64,000 nt of DNA. It comes from Bacteroidia bacterium (GTDB taxonomy: Bacteria > Bacteroidota > Bacteroidia > NS11-12g > UBA9320). Within the stretch, counting starts at the first letter, position 1. Each line of letters opens with the position of its first letter. The stretch is taken from assembly GCA_018402155.1 (NCBI GenBank), contig JAGYJG010000001.1:756198-820197 (forward strand), in the 5' to 3' direction. Of the stretch, positions 8,579 through 16,252 are shown one piece after another. The position numbers were made by a program, and so were the translations under genes. The notes below the pieces were generated by a model. The model was not told the DNA's origin, searched no databases, and worked only from the letters and a program-made list of their open reading frames with translations.

Positions 8579-9183
8579 TGCCGTAGTGTAGTTGGCCATA
8601 AATGACCCTTAACTAAACTCATCAAAATGTCAGTTCTTTTTAATATCTGCGGCCAGTGCCGCTGCCAAACAACGATACCAATCAAGCGAAAAAAAGCTAA
8701 GAATGTGTGAAAAAAACGAGCCACTGATATAGCGTTTTAGTGCACAAAACAAAAGCGATGACCAAATTGTATAGCCTCTTCTCAGTGAAAGTAAAACCTA
8801 AAAGCGGAAACAACTAGCTAACGGATGTAAAGAAAATAAATCAATGGTTGAAATACAGTATTATGGTACTATGAAAATCTTGTATTTTTACGCAAAGCAG
8901 ACTAGCGCCTTGTGTATCAAACTATATTTTCTTAAAAAAGGCCACAGTAGTTTACGATAACTGTAAGGCAGTTTCTTCAACCGGTTTCTAGCTATGTTTT
9001 TAAGATTCGTAATTTCCGTATTTAGTAGTGTATTTTTTAGCCTCTACAGTTCAGTTTCTTTTAAAACATAAAATGTAAGACCTCTAATGACTTATTAGTT
9101 CTAGAAAAATAAATAGCCTTAGAACAGCACTAACAACTGATAGCGTGTAATGTGATATGAGTAACTTAAGCGAAGACTAGGAT
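8579..9183. other. About 600 bp without a recognisable gene
   Basis: Stops are frequent in all frames; the open frames that enter from 8345-8724 on the minus strand only mirror the MORN gene. No tRNA, long repeat or promoter with both boxes was found. The stretch ends in a plus-strand terminator (9184-9211), which is far from the last plus-strand gene; see findings. Confidence 0.6.
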
Positions 9184-9211
9184 ACCATAAAATGATTATT
9201 TATGGTTTTTT
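9184..9211 (+). terminator. Intrinsic terminator, plus strand
   Basis: Stem ACCATAAA (9184-9191) pairs with TTTATGGT (9199-9206), loop of 7 nt, followed by TTTTT on the plus strand only. It abuts the stop codon of the minus-strand gene at 9214, so it can shield that gene from plus-strand readthrough. Confidence 0.6.
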
Positions 9212-9213
9212 CA

Positions 9214-10284
9214 TTATTTTATTAATACACCATTGTCCCAATGTTCAGTTTTCCATTTTTTGCCATTGTGTCGCCAGTATTCCCACGTACCGTGTTTCAT
9301 ATTATTTACAAACTCACCTTTACATTTGCCAAAAAGATTGGTTGCCCCGAGTTCCCATTTCCCATTTTTCTTACCTTTGATGTAGCTACCGCGGTCTTCA
9401 CCACCCTCGTTAAACTTATGCTCCACCCATTCGCCTTCTTTTTCCCCGTTTACATATTGGCCGTATGTATCTAGGCCCTCTTGTTTGTATAACTCGTATT
9501 TGCCGTGTCGCTTGCCCTCTTTGTAAGTCATTATTTCTAGTGGCAGGCCGCTCATAGTGTAGAGTGTTTTTTCTCCGTTTAGCTTACCTAGTTTATAGGT
9601 TTCTAGTTGTATTATTTGCCCTTCTAGCGTATAGGTACGTTTTTCTCCAGACGCAAAACCATTTTCATACACAGCAGTTTCGGCTACTTTTCCGTTGATG
9701 TGGTACAGAGTGGAGGTGCCGTGTCTCAATCCCAAACTATAGGTTACTTCTTTTCGCTTATTGCCTTCTCGATCGTACGAAGTAATGAGCCCATGTGGTT
9801 TTCCATCCTTGAAACGTCCATCTTGTTCTTTTTCACCGTTGGAGTGATAGAGTATAAATGCTCCTTGCTCTTTTCCGTTTTCAAAAGTGGCTATTTTCTT
9901 AGTAGTTCCATTGACATGAAAAGATGAATAGCCTCCGTGAAGTATACCTTCTTTGTAATTACAATGTACTTCCGGCGAACCATTGCTTCTGAATGTTCTA
10001 AACTCACCGTGCCTAACTCCATCTTTGTATCTGATATCTTGGTCTTGTTTTCCGTTTTCATACCAGCTTTGAAATGTGCCATCAATTTTACCTTTTTTCC
10101 AAGTGACCCGTTGCATGGGTTTGTTCTCTATCGGCCATAAAATCAATGTTTCTCCTGTGTATAGGGTATCGTTATAGTAGTATAGCCCATCGGTTTCTTT
10201 TACGAGTTTTGTAAAAGCTACTTTTTGTTGACTGAACGCATTTAGCGTAAATAGGCTGAGAATTAATAGGAATATATTTTTCAT
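9214..10284 (-). CDS. Exported YwqK/MORN_2-type repeat protein
   Basis: 356 residues: signal peptide ending at NAFSQQ, then about a dozen repeats of the MORN_2 / YwqK type, each containing motifs such as YxNGKxxxxxxYKDGxRHGExxxY (ENGKQDQDIRYKDGVRHGE, SNGEKEQDGRFKDGKPHG, HNGKKWKTEHWDNGVLIK). The family is often annotated as a toxin-antitoxin antitoxin, but that label rests on weak evidence; no toxin gene is adjacent here. Probably a periplasmic or surface beta-solenoid-like scaffold. Confidence 0.85.
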   Translation of the reverse strand: MKNIFLLILSLFTLNAFSQQKVAFTKLVKETDGLYYYNDTLYTGETLILWPIENKPMQRVTWKKGKIDGTFQSWYENGKQDQDIRYKDGVRHGEFRTFRSNGSPEVHCNYKEGILHGGYSSFHVNGTTKKIATFENGKEQGAFILYHSNGEKEQDGRFKDGKPHGLITSYDREGNKRKEVTYSLGLRHGTSTLYHINGKVAETAVYENGFASGEKRTYTLEGQIIQLETYKLGKLNGEKTLYTMSGLPLEIMTYKEGKRHGKYELYKQEGLDTYGQYVNGEKEGEWVEHKFNEGGEDRGSYIKGKKNGKWELGATNLFGKCKGEFVNNMKHGTWEYWRHNGKKWKTEHWDNGVLIK

Positions 10285-10307
10285 TTATAGATACATAAAA
10301 ATTAAGG

Positions 10308-10315
10308 CAAAGATA
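10308..10315 (-). promoter_or_regulatory. -7 box for the YwqK-type gene
   Basis: On the minus strand TATCTTTG (10315 to 10308) matches TAnnTTTG exactly, 23 nt upstream of the ATG at 10284, next to the end of the upstream glycosyltransferase gene. No clear -33 TTG at 19-20 nt. Confidence 0.5.
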
Positions 10316-10316
10316 T

Positions 10317-11297
10317 TTATTGTGTCTGGTCTTTTAGTTGGCAGTTTTTTAAGATTAAGGCTACATTCTGTTTTTTCATACAGTTGAAATGTCCTCTTGG
10401 GCAAGAATGATTACCTAGCTTGCTACATGGATGGCAGGGTAGGTCTACGAGGTAATTGTGTATTGCTGCGTTTTTTTGACGGTAGGCATACATGCCCAAC
10501 GCTGGGTGGGTGTTACCCCAAATTGTGTGTACGGGCACTTCAAAAGCTGATGCGATGTGCATAAGTCCAGTGTCGCTAGTTATCACACCAGCGCTGTGTT
10601 TTATAACGTAGGCTGCCTCCGTTAGGGTGATTTTGTCTACCAAGTTTGATACAGAATCTGGTGCATTTTCCATAATTTTAGCAGCTTTGATGGAGTCTAG
10701 TTTTCCGCCCCCAAGCAATACGATAGGCTTATTTAAACGATTAATTAACGGCAAAATAATCTCTAAAGGTATTTGTTTGGTAGCATATGTACCGCCTATC
10801 ACGATAATTAGATACTCTTTTTTCTGTAGCTTGCATTGTGCCAAATCAAATGAGAAGTTTTGTGGAAAGTAATAATCTACAGCTCTATTGGCGGTGTCTA
10901 GATGTAGCGATTTTAATGCATCGGCGTACCTATCTATCAGGTGTTTTTTGGGGAGTAGGTTTATCTTAAAATTAACAAACAACCATTTTTGGATATTTAG
11001 TTTGTTGTAGGTGATATAGGAAGCCCCAATTGCTTTACTTACTTTTTTGCTTCGTATGTTTTTGTGAAGATCTATGACGGTATCAAAGTTCTCTTTTTTG
11101 AGTAAATCAATGGTAAGGTCTATATTTTTGTCTATTGCGTGGGTGGTATGTACGTGCGGATTGCTGCACACCAACTCTGTGTAATTTGATTTGGTGAGGT
11201 AGTGCACTTCAGCATCTAGCTGAGCAAGCCAGCGCAGCACAGGGGTGGTGAGTATCATGTCACCTATAGAGCTAAAACGAATAACAAGAATTTTCAT
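10317..11297 (-). CDS. Glycosyltransferase family 9 protein (heptosyltransferase-like)
   Basis: 326 residues. The N-terminal KILVIRFSSIGDMILTTPVLRWL is the hallmark of family 9 LPS heptosyltransferases; the C-terminal nucleotide-sugar domain shows TSDTGLMHIASAFEVPVHTIWGNTHP. The acceptor and sugar cannot be assigned. The ATG at 11297 overlaps the TGA of the upstream gene (ATGA), so translation is probably coupled. A second family 9 gene lies at 55559-56575. Confidence 0.9.
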   Translation of the reverse strand: MKILVIRFSSIGDMILTTPVLRWLAQLDAEVHYLTKSNYTELVCSNPHVHTTHAIDKNIDLTIDLLKKENFDTVIDLHKNIRSKKVSKAIGASYITYNKLNIQKWLFVNFKINLLPKKHLIDRYADALKSLHLDTANRAVDYYFPQNFSFDLAQCKLQKKEYLIIVIGGTYATKQIPLEIILPLINRLNKPIVLLGGGKLDSIKAAKIMENAPDSVSNLVDKITLTEAAYVIKHSAGVITSDTGLMHIASAFEVPVHTIWGNTHPALGMYAYRQKNAAIHNYLVDLPCHPCSKLGNHSCPRGHFNCMKKQNVALILKNCQLKDQTQ

Positions 11298-11725
11298 CGC
11301 GGAGTGGGAGACCATATTACTTCTGCTGCTGCAAAAGCGGGTTCTATAATGTAGGCAGCCGATTTACCTTTTTCTACTTCTGCTACAAAAACCATTTGCG
11401 ATGTATTATCTTGGAGTTGCATCATCATCATATGTTTTATAATACTGTATGTGCCACTTTTTTCGCAAGTCATTCGATTCACATCAAAATCTCCGGTATC
11501 AAAAAACGTGCTGTAATAGTTCCAACTTGTGGCAGTATCGCTTACTGGTTTATCCTCTTCAAAACGTGTTTTCTGAAAAAAATCAATATAGGTATAGTTT
11601 TCACCATTGCATGCCCCAAAATAAAGGGTGTCTCCAATTTCCACTACTACATCGGCTACTTGCCCATGAGCAGCTACAGCAAGTACTATGAAAGCTAGGG
11701 TTATCAGTTTATTTATTCTTTTCAT
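11294..11725 (-). CDS. Small exported protein of unknown function
   Basis: 143 residues with a signal peptide (KRINKLITLAFIVLAVAAHGQ). The mature part has two cysteines (ACNGENY and MTCEKSG) and no recognisable domain. It begins 1 bp after the NfeD gene stop and ends in an ATGA overlap with the glycosyltransferase, so it sits in the middle of a coupled three-gene operon. Confidence 0.75.
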   Translation of the reverse strand: MKRINKLITLAFIVLAVAAHGQVADVVVEIGDTLYFGACNGENYTYIDFFQKTRFEEDKPVSDTATSWNYYSTFFDTGDFDVNRMTCEKSGTYSIIKHMMMMQLQDNTSQMVFVAEVEKGKSAAYIIEPAFAAAEVIWSPTPR

Positions 11726-11726
11726 C

Positions 11727-13109
11727 TTATTGCTGAGAGACCACTATGTATTGATTTTCTATGCCTATTACACGTACATTTTTACCTTGACTTATCATTT
11801 CTCCATTGGTTTTTGCTTCGAAAGTAGTGCCATTGAGTATAATTTTACCCATTGGTCTTAGCGCTGTATGCGTAGTACCTAGGTCACCAATAGATACCGA
11901 TTCTGATTGTTTCTCTTGCTGTATGGGTACTTTAGCAGCTATCACATCATTGAGCACCAAGCGTTGAAATAATTTGGACTGTATAAAATAAGACCCAAAG
12001 AAATAGAATAACGCGCCCAAACCTATCATAGCAAAAAGCACACTTGCCATAGCATTGTCCCAATCGGTGTCAGACACATTATCAAAATTAAAATCTACAT
12101 TACGCACCATACTGAGTATCAAACTGGCAAAAACAAGTAAAATACCGCCTATTCCGGCAACACCAAAACCGGGTATTACAAAAATTTCGAGAGCAATAAG
12201 AATAACACCCAAAATAAAGAGTAAAATCTCCCAATTCTGTGCCAAACCATCTATATATAGAGGAGCAAAGTATGCAATAGCTGCTATAATAGAAGCGGCT
12301 AAAGGGAAACCTATGCCAGGACTTTGTAGCTCAAAATAAATGCCTCCTATCATTATTAAAATTAGGATGGAGCGTAGTGCCGGATTAGCAAAAAATGCGA
12401 CCAGCTTATCTACAGCTGTAGGATGTATGTGTATGATTTCCGCATTTTCCAAGCCATTTAGTTGAAGTATTTCATCTACGCTACTTACTAAGCCTTCGCA
12501 ATATCCCCATTTTATGGCTTCTACTGTAGTTAAAGTTATTACTTTTTCGGCATCGTCTAGCCCTTCTACTACCACACGCTCGTCTACCATACCTTCTGCT
12601 ATGTCAGGATTTCGATAGTAAATATAAGTGGTATCTCCATCTTTTATTACAGTATCTTTACCATGGCTTTCTGCAGTACTTCTCATTTGTTTGCGCATGT
12701 AGCTTTGGTACTTGTCTGGAGCTTTTTTTCCTTCTTCATTTACTACAGTGGTAGCACCTATACTCGCACCTTTAGTCATGTAAATTTTGTTACACGCTAT
12801 GGATATGAGCGAGCCAGCACTTGCAGCATTATTATCTATAAATACATATGTAGGTATTTTCGTATTCAGTATTCTAGTACGTATACTATCAGCATCCGTC
12901 ACATAGCCACCATAGGTATTCATATGTATAATTATAAGATCAGCTTGTATTCTTTCAGCTTCGTTTATTGCGCGCTGGGTTATGCGAGTAGCTTCTGGAG
13001 CAATTTCTTTTTTTAAGTCAAAAACAACAACCTTAGGCAGCACCTGCGCTTGAGCTAGCGCGCTTAGTGTCTGCATTACCAAAAGCGTTTGGAATACTAT
13101 TTGTTTCAT
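11727..13109 (-). CDS. NfeD family membrane serine protease (ClpP-like domain plus OB domain)
   Basis: 460 residues. After a signal peptide comes a ClpP/SppA-like protease domain (IIIHMNTYGGYVTDADSI; nucleophile Ser in NNAASAGSLIS; lysine partner not assigned). Then follow about five hydrophobic segments (residues about 240-385) and a soluble C-terminal NfeD OB-like domain (GKIILNGTTFEAKTNGEMISQGKNVRVIG). This is the full-length form that pairs with stomatin/SPFH proteins; a prohibitin homologue is in this window at 54639 but not adjacent. ATG at 13109 is chosen over the in-frame GTG three codons upstream. Confidence 0.9.
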   Translation of the reverse strand: MKQIVFQTLLVMQTLSALAQAQVLPKVVVFDLKKEIAPEATRITQRAINEAERIQADLIIIHMNTYGGYVTDADSIRTRILNTKIPTYVFIDNNAASAGSLISIACNKIYMTKGASIGATTVVNEEGKKAPDKYQSYMRKQMRSTAESHGKDTVIKDGDTTYIYYRNPDIAEGMVDERVVVEGLDDAEKVITLTTVEAIKWGYCEGLVSSVDEILQLNGLENAEIIHIHPTAVDKLVAFFANPALRSILILIMIGGIYFELQSPGIGFPLAASIIAAIAYFAPLYIDGLAQNWEILLFILGVILIALEIFVIPGFGVAGIGGILLVFASLILSMVRNVDFNFDNVSDTDWDNAMASVLFAMIGLGALFYFFGSYFIQSKLFQRLVLNDVIAAKVPIQQEKQSESVSIGDLGTTHTALRPMGKIILNGTTFEAKTNGEMISQGKNVRVIGIENQYIVVSQQ

Positions 13110-13179
13110 ATTTGCCACAATACTACAAAAGGAAACAATAAAGTGAATAACTATCTGTTAAATCATACTATTTACTCAA

Positions 13180-13187
13180 TAAATTTG
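13180..13187 (+). promoter_or_regulatory. -7 box 8 nt before the LysM gene start
   Basis: TAAATTTG fits the consensus exactly, with TTA (13158-13160) 19 nt upstream as a weak -33. The ATG at 13196 is 8 nt after the box, so the mRNA would start only a few nucleotides before the start codon. Confidence 0.55.
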
Positions 13188-13195
13188 CACTCGAG

Positions 13196-14149
13196 ATGAA
13201 AAAACAATTGATATTATTACTTACTCTTTGCTCCACAATGGCAGCCTTAGCACACAAAACAGACTCTGTAGGTACTAAAGTAAAAAACGGTAAAATGTAT
13301 ATTTTGCATGAAGTAAACGCAGGAGACGGGCTATATAGCATTAGTAAACGATACAATGTGAGCCTTAAAGATATAGTGGCAGAAAACCCTGGTACTGAAG
13401 AGGTAATACAAATTGGGCAGCAAATAATGATACCTACTACCCAAAAACCGGTTCTTCAAGATAAAGTGGTAACTAGTTTTTTTGAAGAAAAGGCCTTGCC
13501 TTATGGCAAATACGAGAAGACAAATTTTGCCAAGACGGAGGAGGTAAGCACATTTGCAAAGTCTCATGTGGTTACTAAAGGAGAAACCCTCTACGCCATA
13601 AGCAAACTTTACAGTACTAGTGTAGAAATGATTAAAACGTTGAATGATCTGCAAAGCGATGAACTAGCCGAAGGCCAAATACTCCTAGTACAAGATGGCG
13701 CAGCTCAAACAGAAATAGTAGATAAAGTGGTGGGGTCAGAAACCGAGTATATCAAAATGAAAAAACAAATGGACACCCAAAAATATAATGACTTAGGATA
13801 TGAAACGACTGTAGAAGCTAGAGAATCAGTTCCGTCTGCTACAGGTTATACTATTCGTGTAGAAAAACTAGTTGAATATAATATTGAAAAAATAGAAGAG
13901 CAAGGCACCGCTGTTGTTGGATCTAGTTTTTTGCCAGATGATAAGAATTTTGCTCTACATTTTGATGCACCTGTTGGCACCGTTATTATGGTTACCAATC
14001 CCGAAAATAAAAATACTGTGTTTGTGAAGGTAACGGGGAATTTTTCTAAAAAAGAAAACAGTGCTGAGATAATAAAGCTGTCAGAAAGCTCTGCAAAGCA
14101 GATTGGGATATCTGCCAAATCGAAGATACAACTCAGCTATGCGCGTTAA
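13196..14149 (+). CDS. LysM-domain exported protein
   Basis: 317 residues: signal peptide, then two LysM peptidoglycan-binding modules (HEVNAGDGLYSISKRYNVSLKDIVAENPG at about 41-80 and HVVTKGETLYAISKLYSTSVEMIKTLND at about 123-160). The C-terminal 90 residues (GSSFLPDDKNFALHFDAPVGTVIMVTNPENKNTVFVKVTG) resemble an RlpA/double-psi-barrel-like fold without obvious catalytic residues. Likely binds the cell wall. Its 3' end overlaps the next gene by 11 nt. Confidence 0.85.
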   Translation: MKKQLILLLTLCSTMAALAHKTDSVGTKVKNGKMYILHEVNAGDGLYSISKRYNVSLKDIVAENPGTEEVIQIGQQIMIPTTQKPVLQDKVVTSFFEEKALPYGKYEKTNFAKTEEVSTFAKSHVVTKGETLYAISKLYSTSVEMIKTLNDLQSDELAEGQILLVQDGAAQTEIVDKVVGSETEYIKMKKQMDTQKYNDLGYETTVEARESVPSATGYTIRVEKLVEYNIEKIEEQGTAVVGSSFLPDDKNFALHFDAPVGTVIMVTNPENKNTVFVKVTGNFSKKENSAEIIKLSESSAKQIGISAKSKIQLSYAR

Positions 14150-15383
14150 AAATTGGCTCACTACTGCTTCGTATAGCTACCTAATAATTGTTATTTTAGG
14201 TTTTATGGCGTTGTGGTTCTCCCCATTTTTGGTGAGCCTATCAACAGTCTTGGTCGGGTTGCTATTTTTACTAAACTGGCGCTCCTTTAGCTTTGGTAGC
14301 GTTCCTTTTGGTATACTACATTATAGCCTGTTGACCATCGTTTTACTAGTCGCAATAGATGGTTTTCGGAGTAGTTTTTATGGTATATCAGGAGCTAAAA
14401 TTGGCCTTGTAGTTGGATTTGTTTTTCTTATATTGGCTGGTTTTCTTTTTTTTAAACAGGTTCCTACCAAACTTGTATTTGTTGCACTTGTTTTTACTTC
14501 AGCAGTTGCAGTTGTTGATTGTATTGCGGTTTCAAATTATTTTGTAAATAAAGAAGAATTGGATTCCTTGCTTTTGCAAAGTAAGAGTATCCCTATTCCA
14601 AATATGCACCATATTCACTTTGGTATTTTAAATGCATGGTGCGTCATACTGCTAGTTGGTCTGCTAGTGCATAACTACCTCTCGTCGGGAGTATATCGTA
14701 CATTTGGCGTTGTATGCTTAGTTGTGATAATTATTAGTACTCATATTTTGAGTTCTCGAACTGGTTTGGTAGCATTATATTTGGCTAGTGCTTTTGGATC
14801 AATACACTATGCTTTCTACCACAAAAACTATAAGCAAATTCTGCTTCTTTTAGCGGGTCTCGCTGCTTTATCTCTGACCGCTTATTCGCTCAGTACATCC
14901 CTTCGCAATAAAGTAGCTAATAGTATAGAAGATGTGAATAGCTGGGGGGTCAGCGAAGAGATTAATCATAAAAGTATGGCTATGCGAATGGAGGCCTACA
15001 AGGCTAGTGCCTATACCCTTAGTAAAAATTTACTTGGTGTGGGAGCTAATAGACTACAGGTAAAAATGAATGAAGGATATAATCGAACCGGATCTCCACT
15101 TTGGCCCGAAAATAGGATAGACCCTCATAATCAGTTTTTAGAGTTTGGAGTGAAATATGGTCTTTTTGGCGTTGCTAGTTTATTGTTCTTTTTTTTTGGT
15201 TTAATACGTTTGGGGAGACATAATTCTGTTTTTCTTGCTGCGGTAATGCTTACGTTTATTTCTATGCAGTTTGAGTCGCTGCTAGAGCGGCAGACTAGTT
15301 TATATTTTCTGGCAGTTCTTATACCATTGTTTTTTCATCTTTTTACTTTTGTTAGACAAAGCAATAAATTTTCAGGTTCTTAA
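14139..15383 (+). CDS. O-antigen ligase-like membrane protein (Wzy_C family)
   Basis: 414 residues with about ten to twelve hydrophobic segments. A large loop contains GVGANRLQ and DPHNQFLEFGVKYGLFG, the HNxFL pattern of WaaL/Wzy ligases and polymerases. Such enzymes transfer or polymerise lipid-linked glycans in the periplasm; ligase versus polymerase cannot be told. The ATG at 14139 lies inside the end of the LysM gene and is preferred to an upstream in-frame codon at 14103. Confidence 0.82.
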   Translation: MRVKNWLTTASYSYLIIVILGFMALWFSPFLVSLSTVLVGLLFLLNWRSFSFGSVPFGILHYSLLTIVLLVAIDGFRSSFYGISGAKIGLVVGFVFLILAGFLFFKQVPTKLVFVALVFTSAVAVVDCIAVSNYFVNKEELDSLLLQSKSIPIPNMHHIHFGILNAWCVILLVGLLVHNYLSSGVYRTFGVVCLVVIIISTHILSSRTGLVALYLASAFGSIHYAFYHKNYKQILLLLAGLAALSLTAYSLSTSLRNKVANSIEDVNSWGVSEEINHKSMAMRMEAYKASAYTLSKNLLGVGANRLQVKMNEGYNRTGSPLWPENRIDPHNQFLEFGVKYGLFGVASLLFFFFGLIRLGRHNSVFLAAVMLTFISMQFESLLERQTSLYFLAVLIPLFFHLFTFVRQSNKFSGS

Positions 15384-15399
15384 AACGTAAGGATATTAG

Positions 15400-15407
15400 T
15401 ACTTTTG
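15400..15407 (+). promoter_or_regulatory. -7 box 10 nt before the gene at 15418
   Basis: TACTTTTG is an exact TAnnTTTG match. The start codon follows 10 nt later, implying a very short leader. Confidence 0.5.
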
Positions 15408-15417
15408 ACCATATAAT

Positions 15418-16227
15418 ATGAAATACATCGGTTTAATTTTTCTTCTTTTTTGGCTAAGCACAATAGGAGAGGCTCAGGTTGTATACTCTGAAGATTCAAA
15501 TAATGATACAGAAGAGCAAATCACAAAACCACTTATATCAGAATTTACATCTTTTAAAGACTATAAAAGACGGTTGTTTTTGGGATTTGGAAATACGTTA
15601 TTTCTAGATTTCATTACGAGCCCACTCACATATACCAACATTCAATATTTTGATCCTCCCATAAATCCTGGAGGACCCAATGTGCCTCGCTATGAAAAAG
15701 CAGCTGTGCAAACTAGCTATAGCTCTATCTACACATTAAGTTTAGAGCCACGATACAATTTAATAGAACCTTTGGTTGACCTTTCTTTTGCTGCGGTAGC
15801 ACCACTTTCTATTGGTCTAGGACAAACAGGGCCAACAGACGAATATGTAGTGCAGGGTGGCTTCGGCTTTGGCAATATACAATTTGCTCTACTAGCGGCG
15901 ATGTATTACGGATGTAATAGCACAAAAAATGCAGATAGAGACTTTGGTATTAATCTGGCAGCGGGATATGAAGTTAATAAAATTGGGGTAATAAATGTGA
16001 GTTCTGAGCCAAATACTGGTGTTTTTAATCAAATTTGGGGAATGCCTACGGCTCGAGTTGGCGTTCAGTTTTATAGAGGATACACCCCAGTAGAAATTTA
16101 TATAAAATACGGCTTTGGTAGAGTTCAAGATCAATTTATCGACGGTAATGGTAATAATCTCATCGCAGGAAAACTTGCTAAAAGAGCAACGTCACTAAAA
16201 TTGGCAATTGTTTACTCTTTAGACTAG
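15418..16227 (+). CDS. Exported, probably outer-membrane beta-barrel protein
   Basis: 269 residues: signal peptide ending at GEAQ, then an acidic spacer and alternating strands with Gly/aromatic patterns (RLFLGFGNTLFLDFI, SSIYTLSLEPRYNLIEPLVDLSFAAVAPLSIGLG, GVQFYRGYTPVEIYIKYGFG). No named family recognised. It has its own promoter and lies 25 bp before ppk1. Confidence 0.7.
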   Translation: MKYIGLIFLLFWLSTIGEAQVVYSEDSNNDTEEQITKPLISEFTSFKDYKRRLFLGFGNTLFLDFITSPLTYTNIQYFDPPINPGGPNVPRYEKAAVQTSYSSIYTLSLEPRYNLIEPLVDLSFAAVAPLSIGLGQTGPTDEYVVQGGFGFGNIQFALLAAMYYGCNSTKNADRDFGINLAAGYEVNKIGVINVSSEPNTGVFNQIWGMPTARVGVQFYRGYTPVEIYIKYGFGRVQDQFIDGNGNNLIAGKLAKRATSLKLAIVYSLD

Positions 16228-16252
16228 ACCGCATAAAACCTCTTTCAAATAG

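Noticed and set aside
8345-8724. Minus-strand open frames opposite the MORN gene
   Set aside because: They mirror the repeat codons of the plus-strand gene.
9214-10284. YwqK-type protein as an antitoxin of a toxin-antitoxin pair
   Set aside because: It has a signal peptide, no neighbouring toxin-like gene and only a repeat similarity behind the family name.
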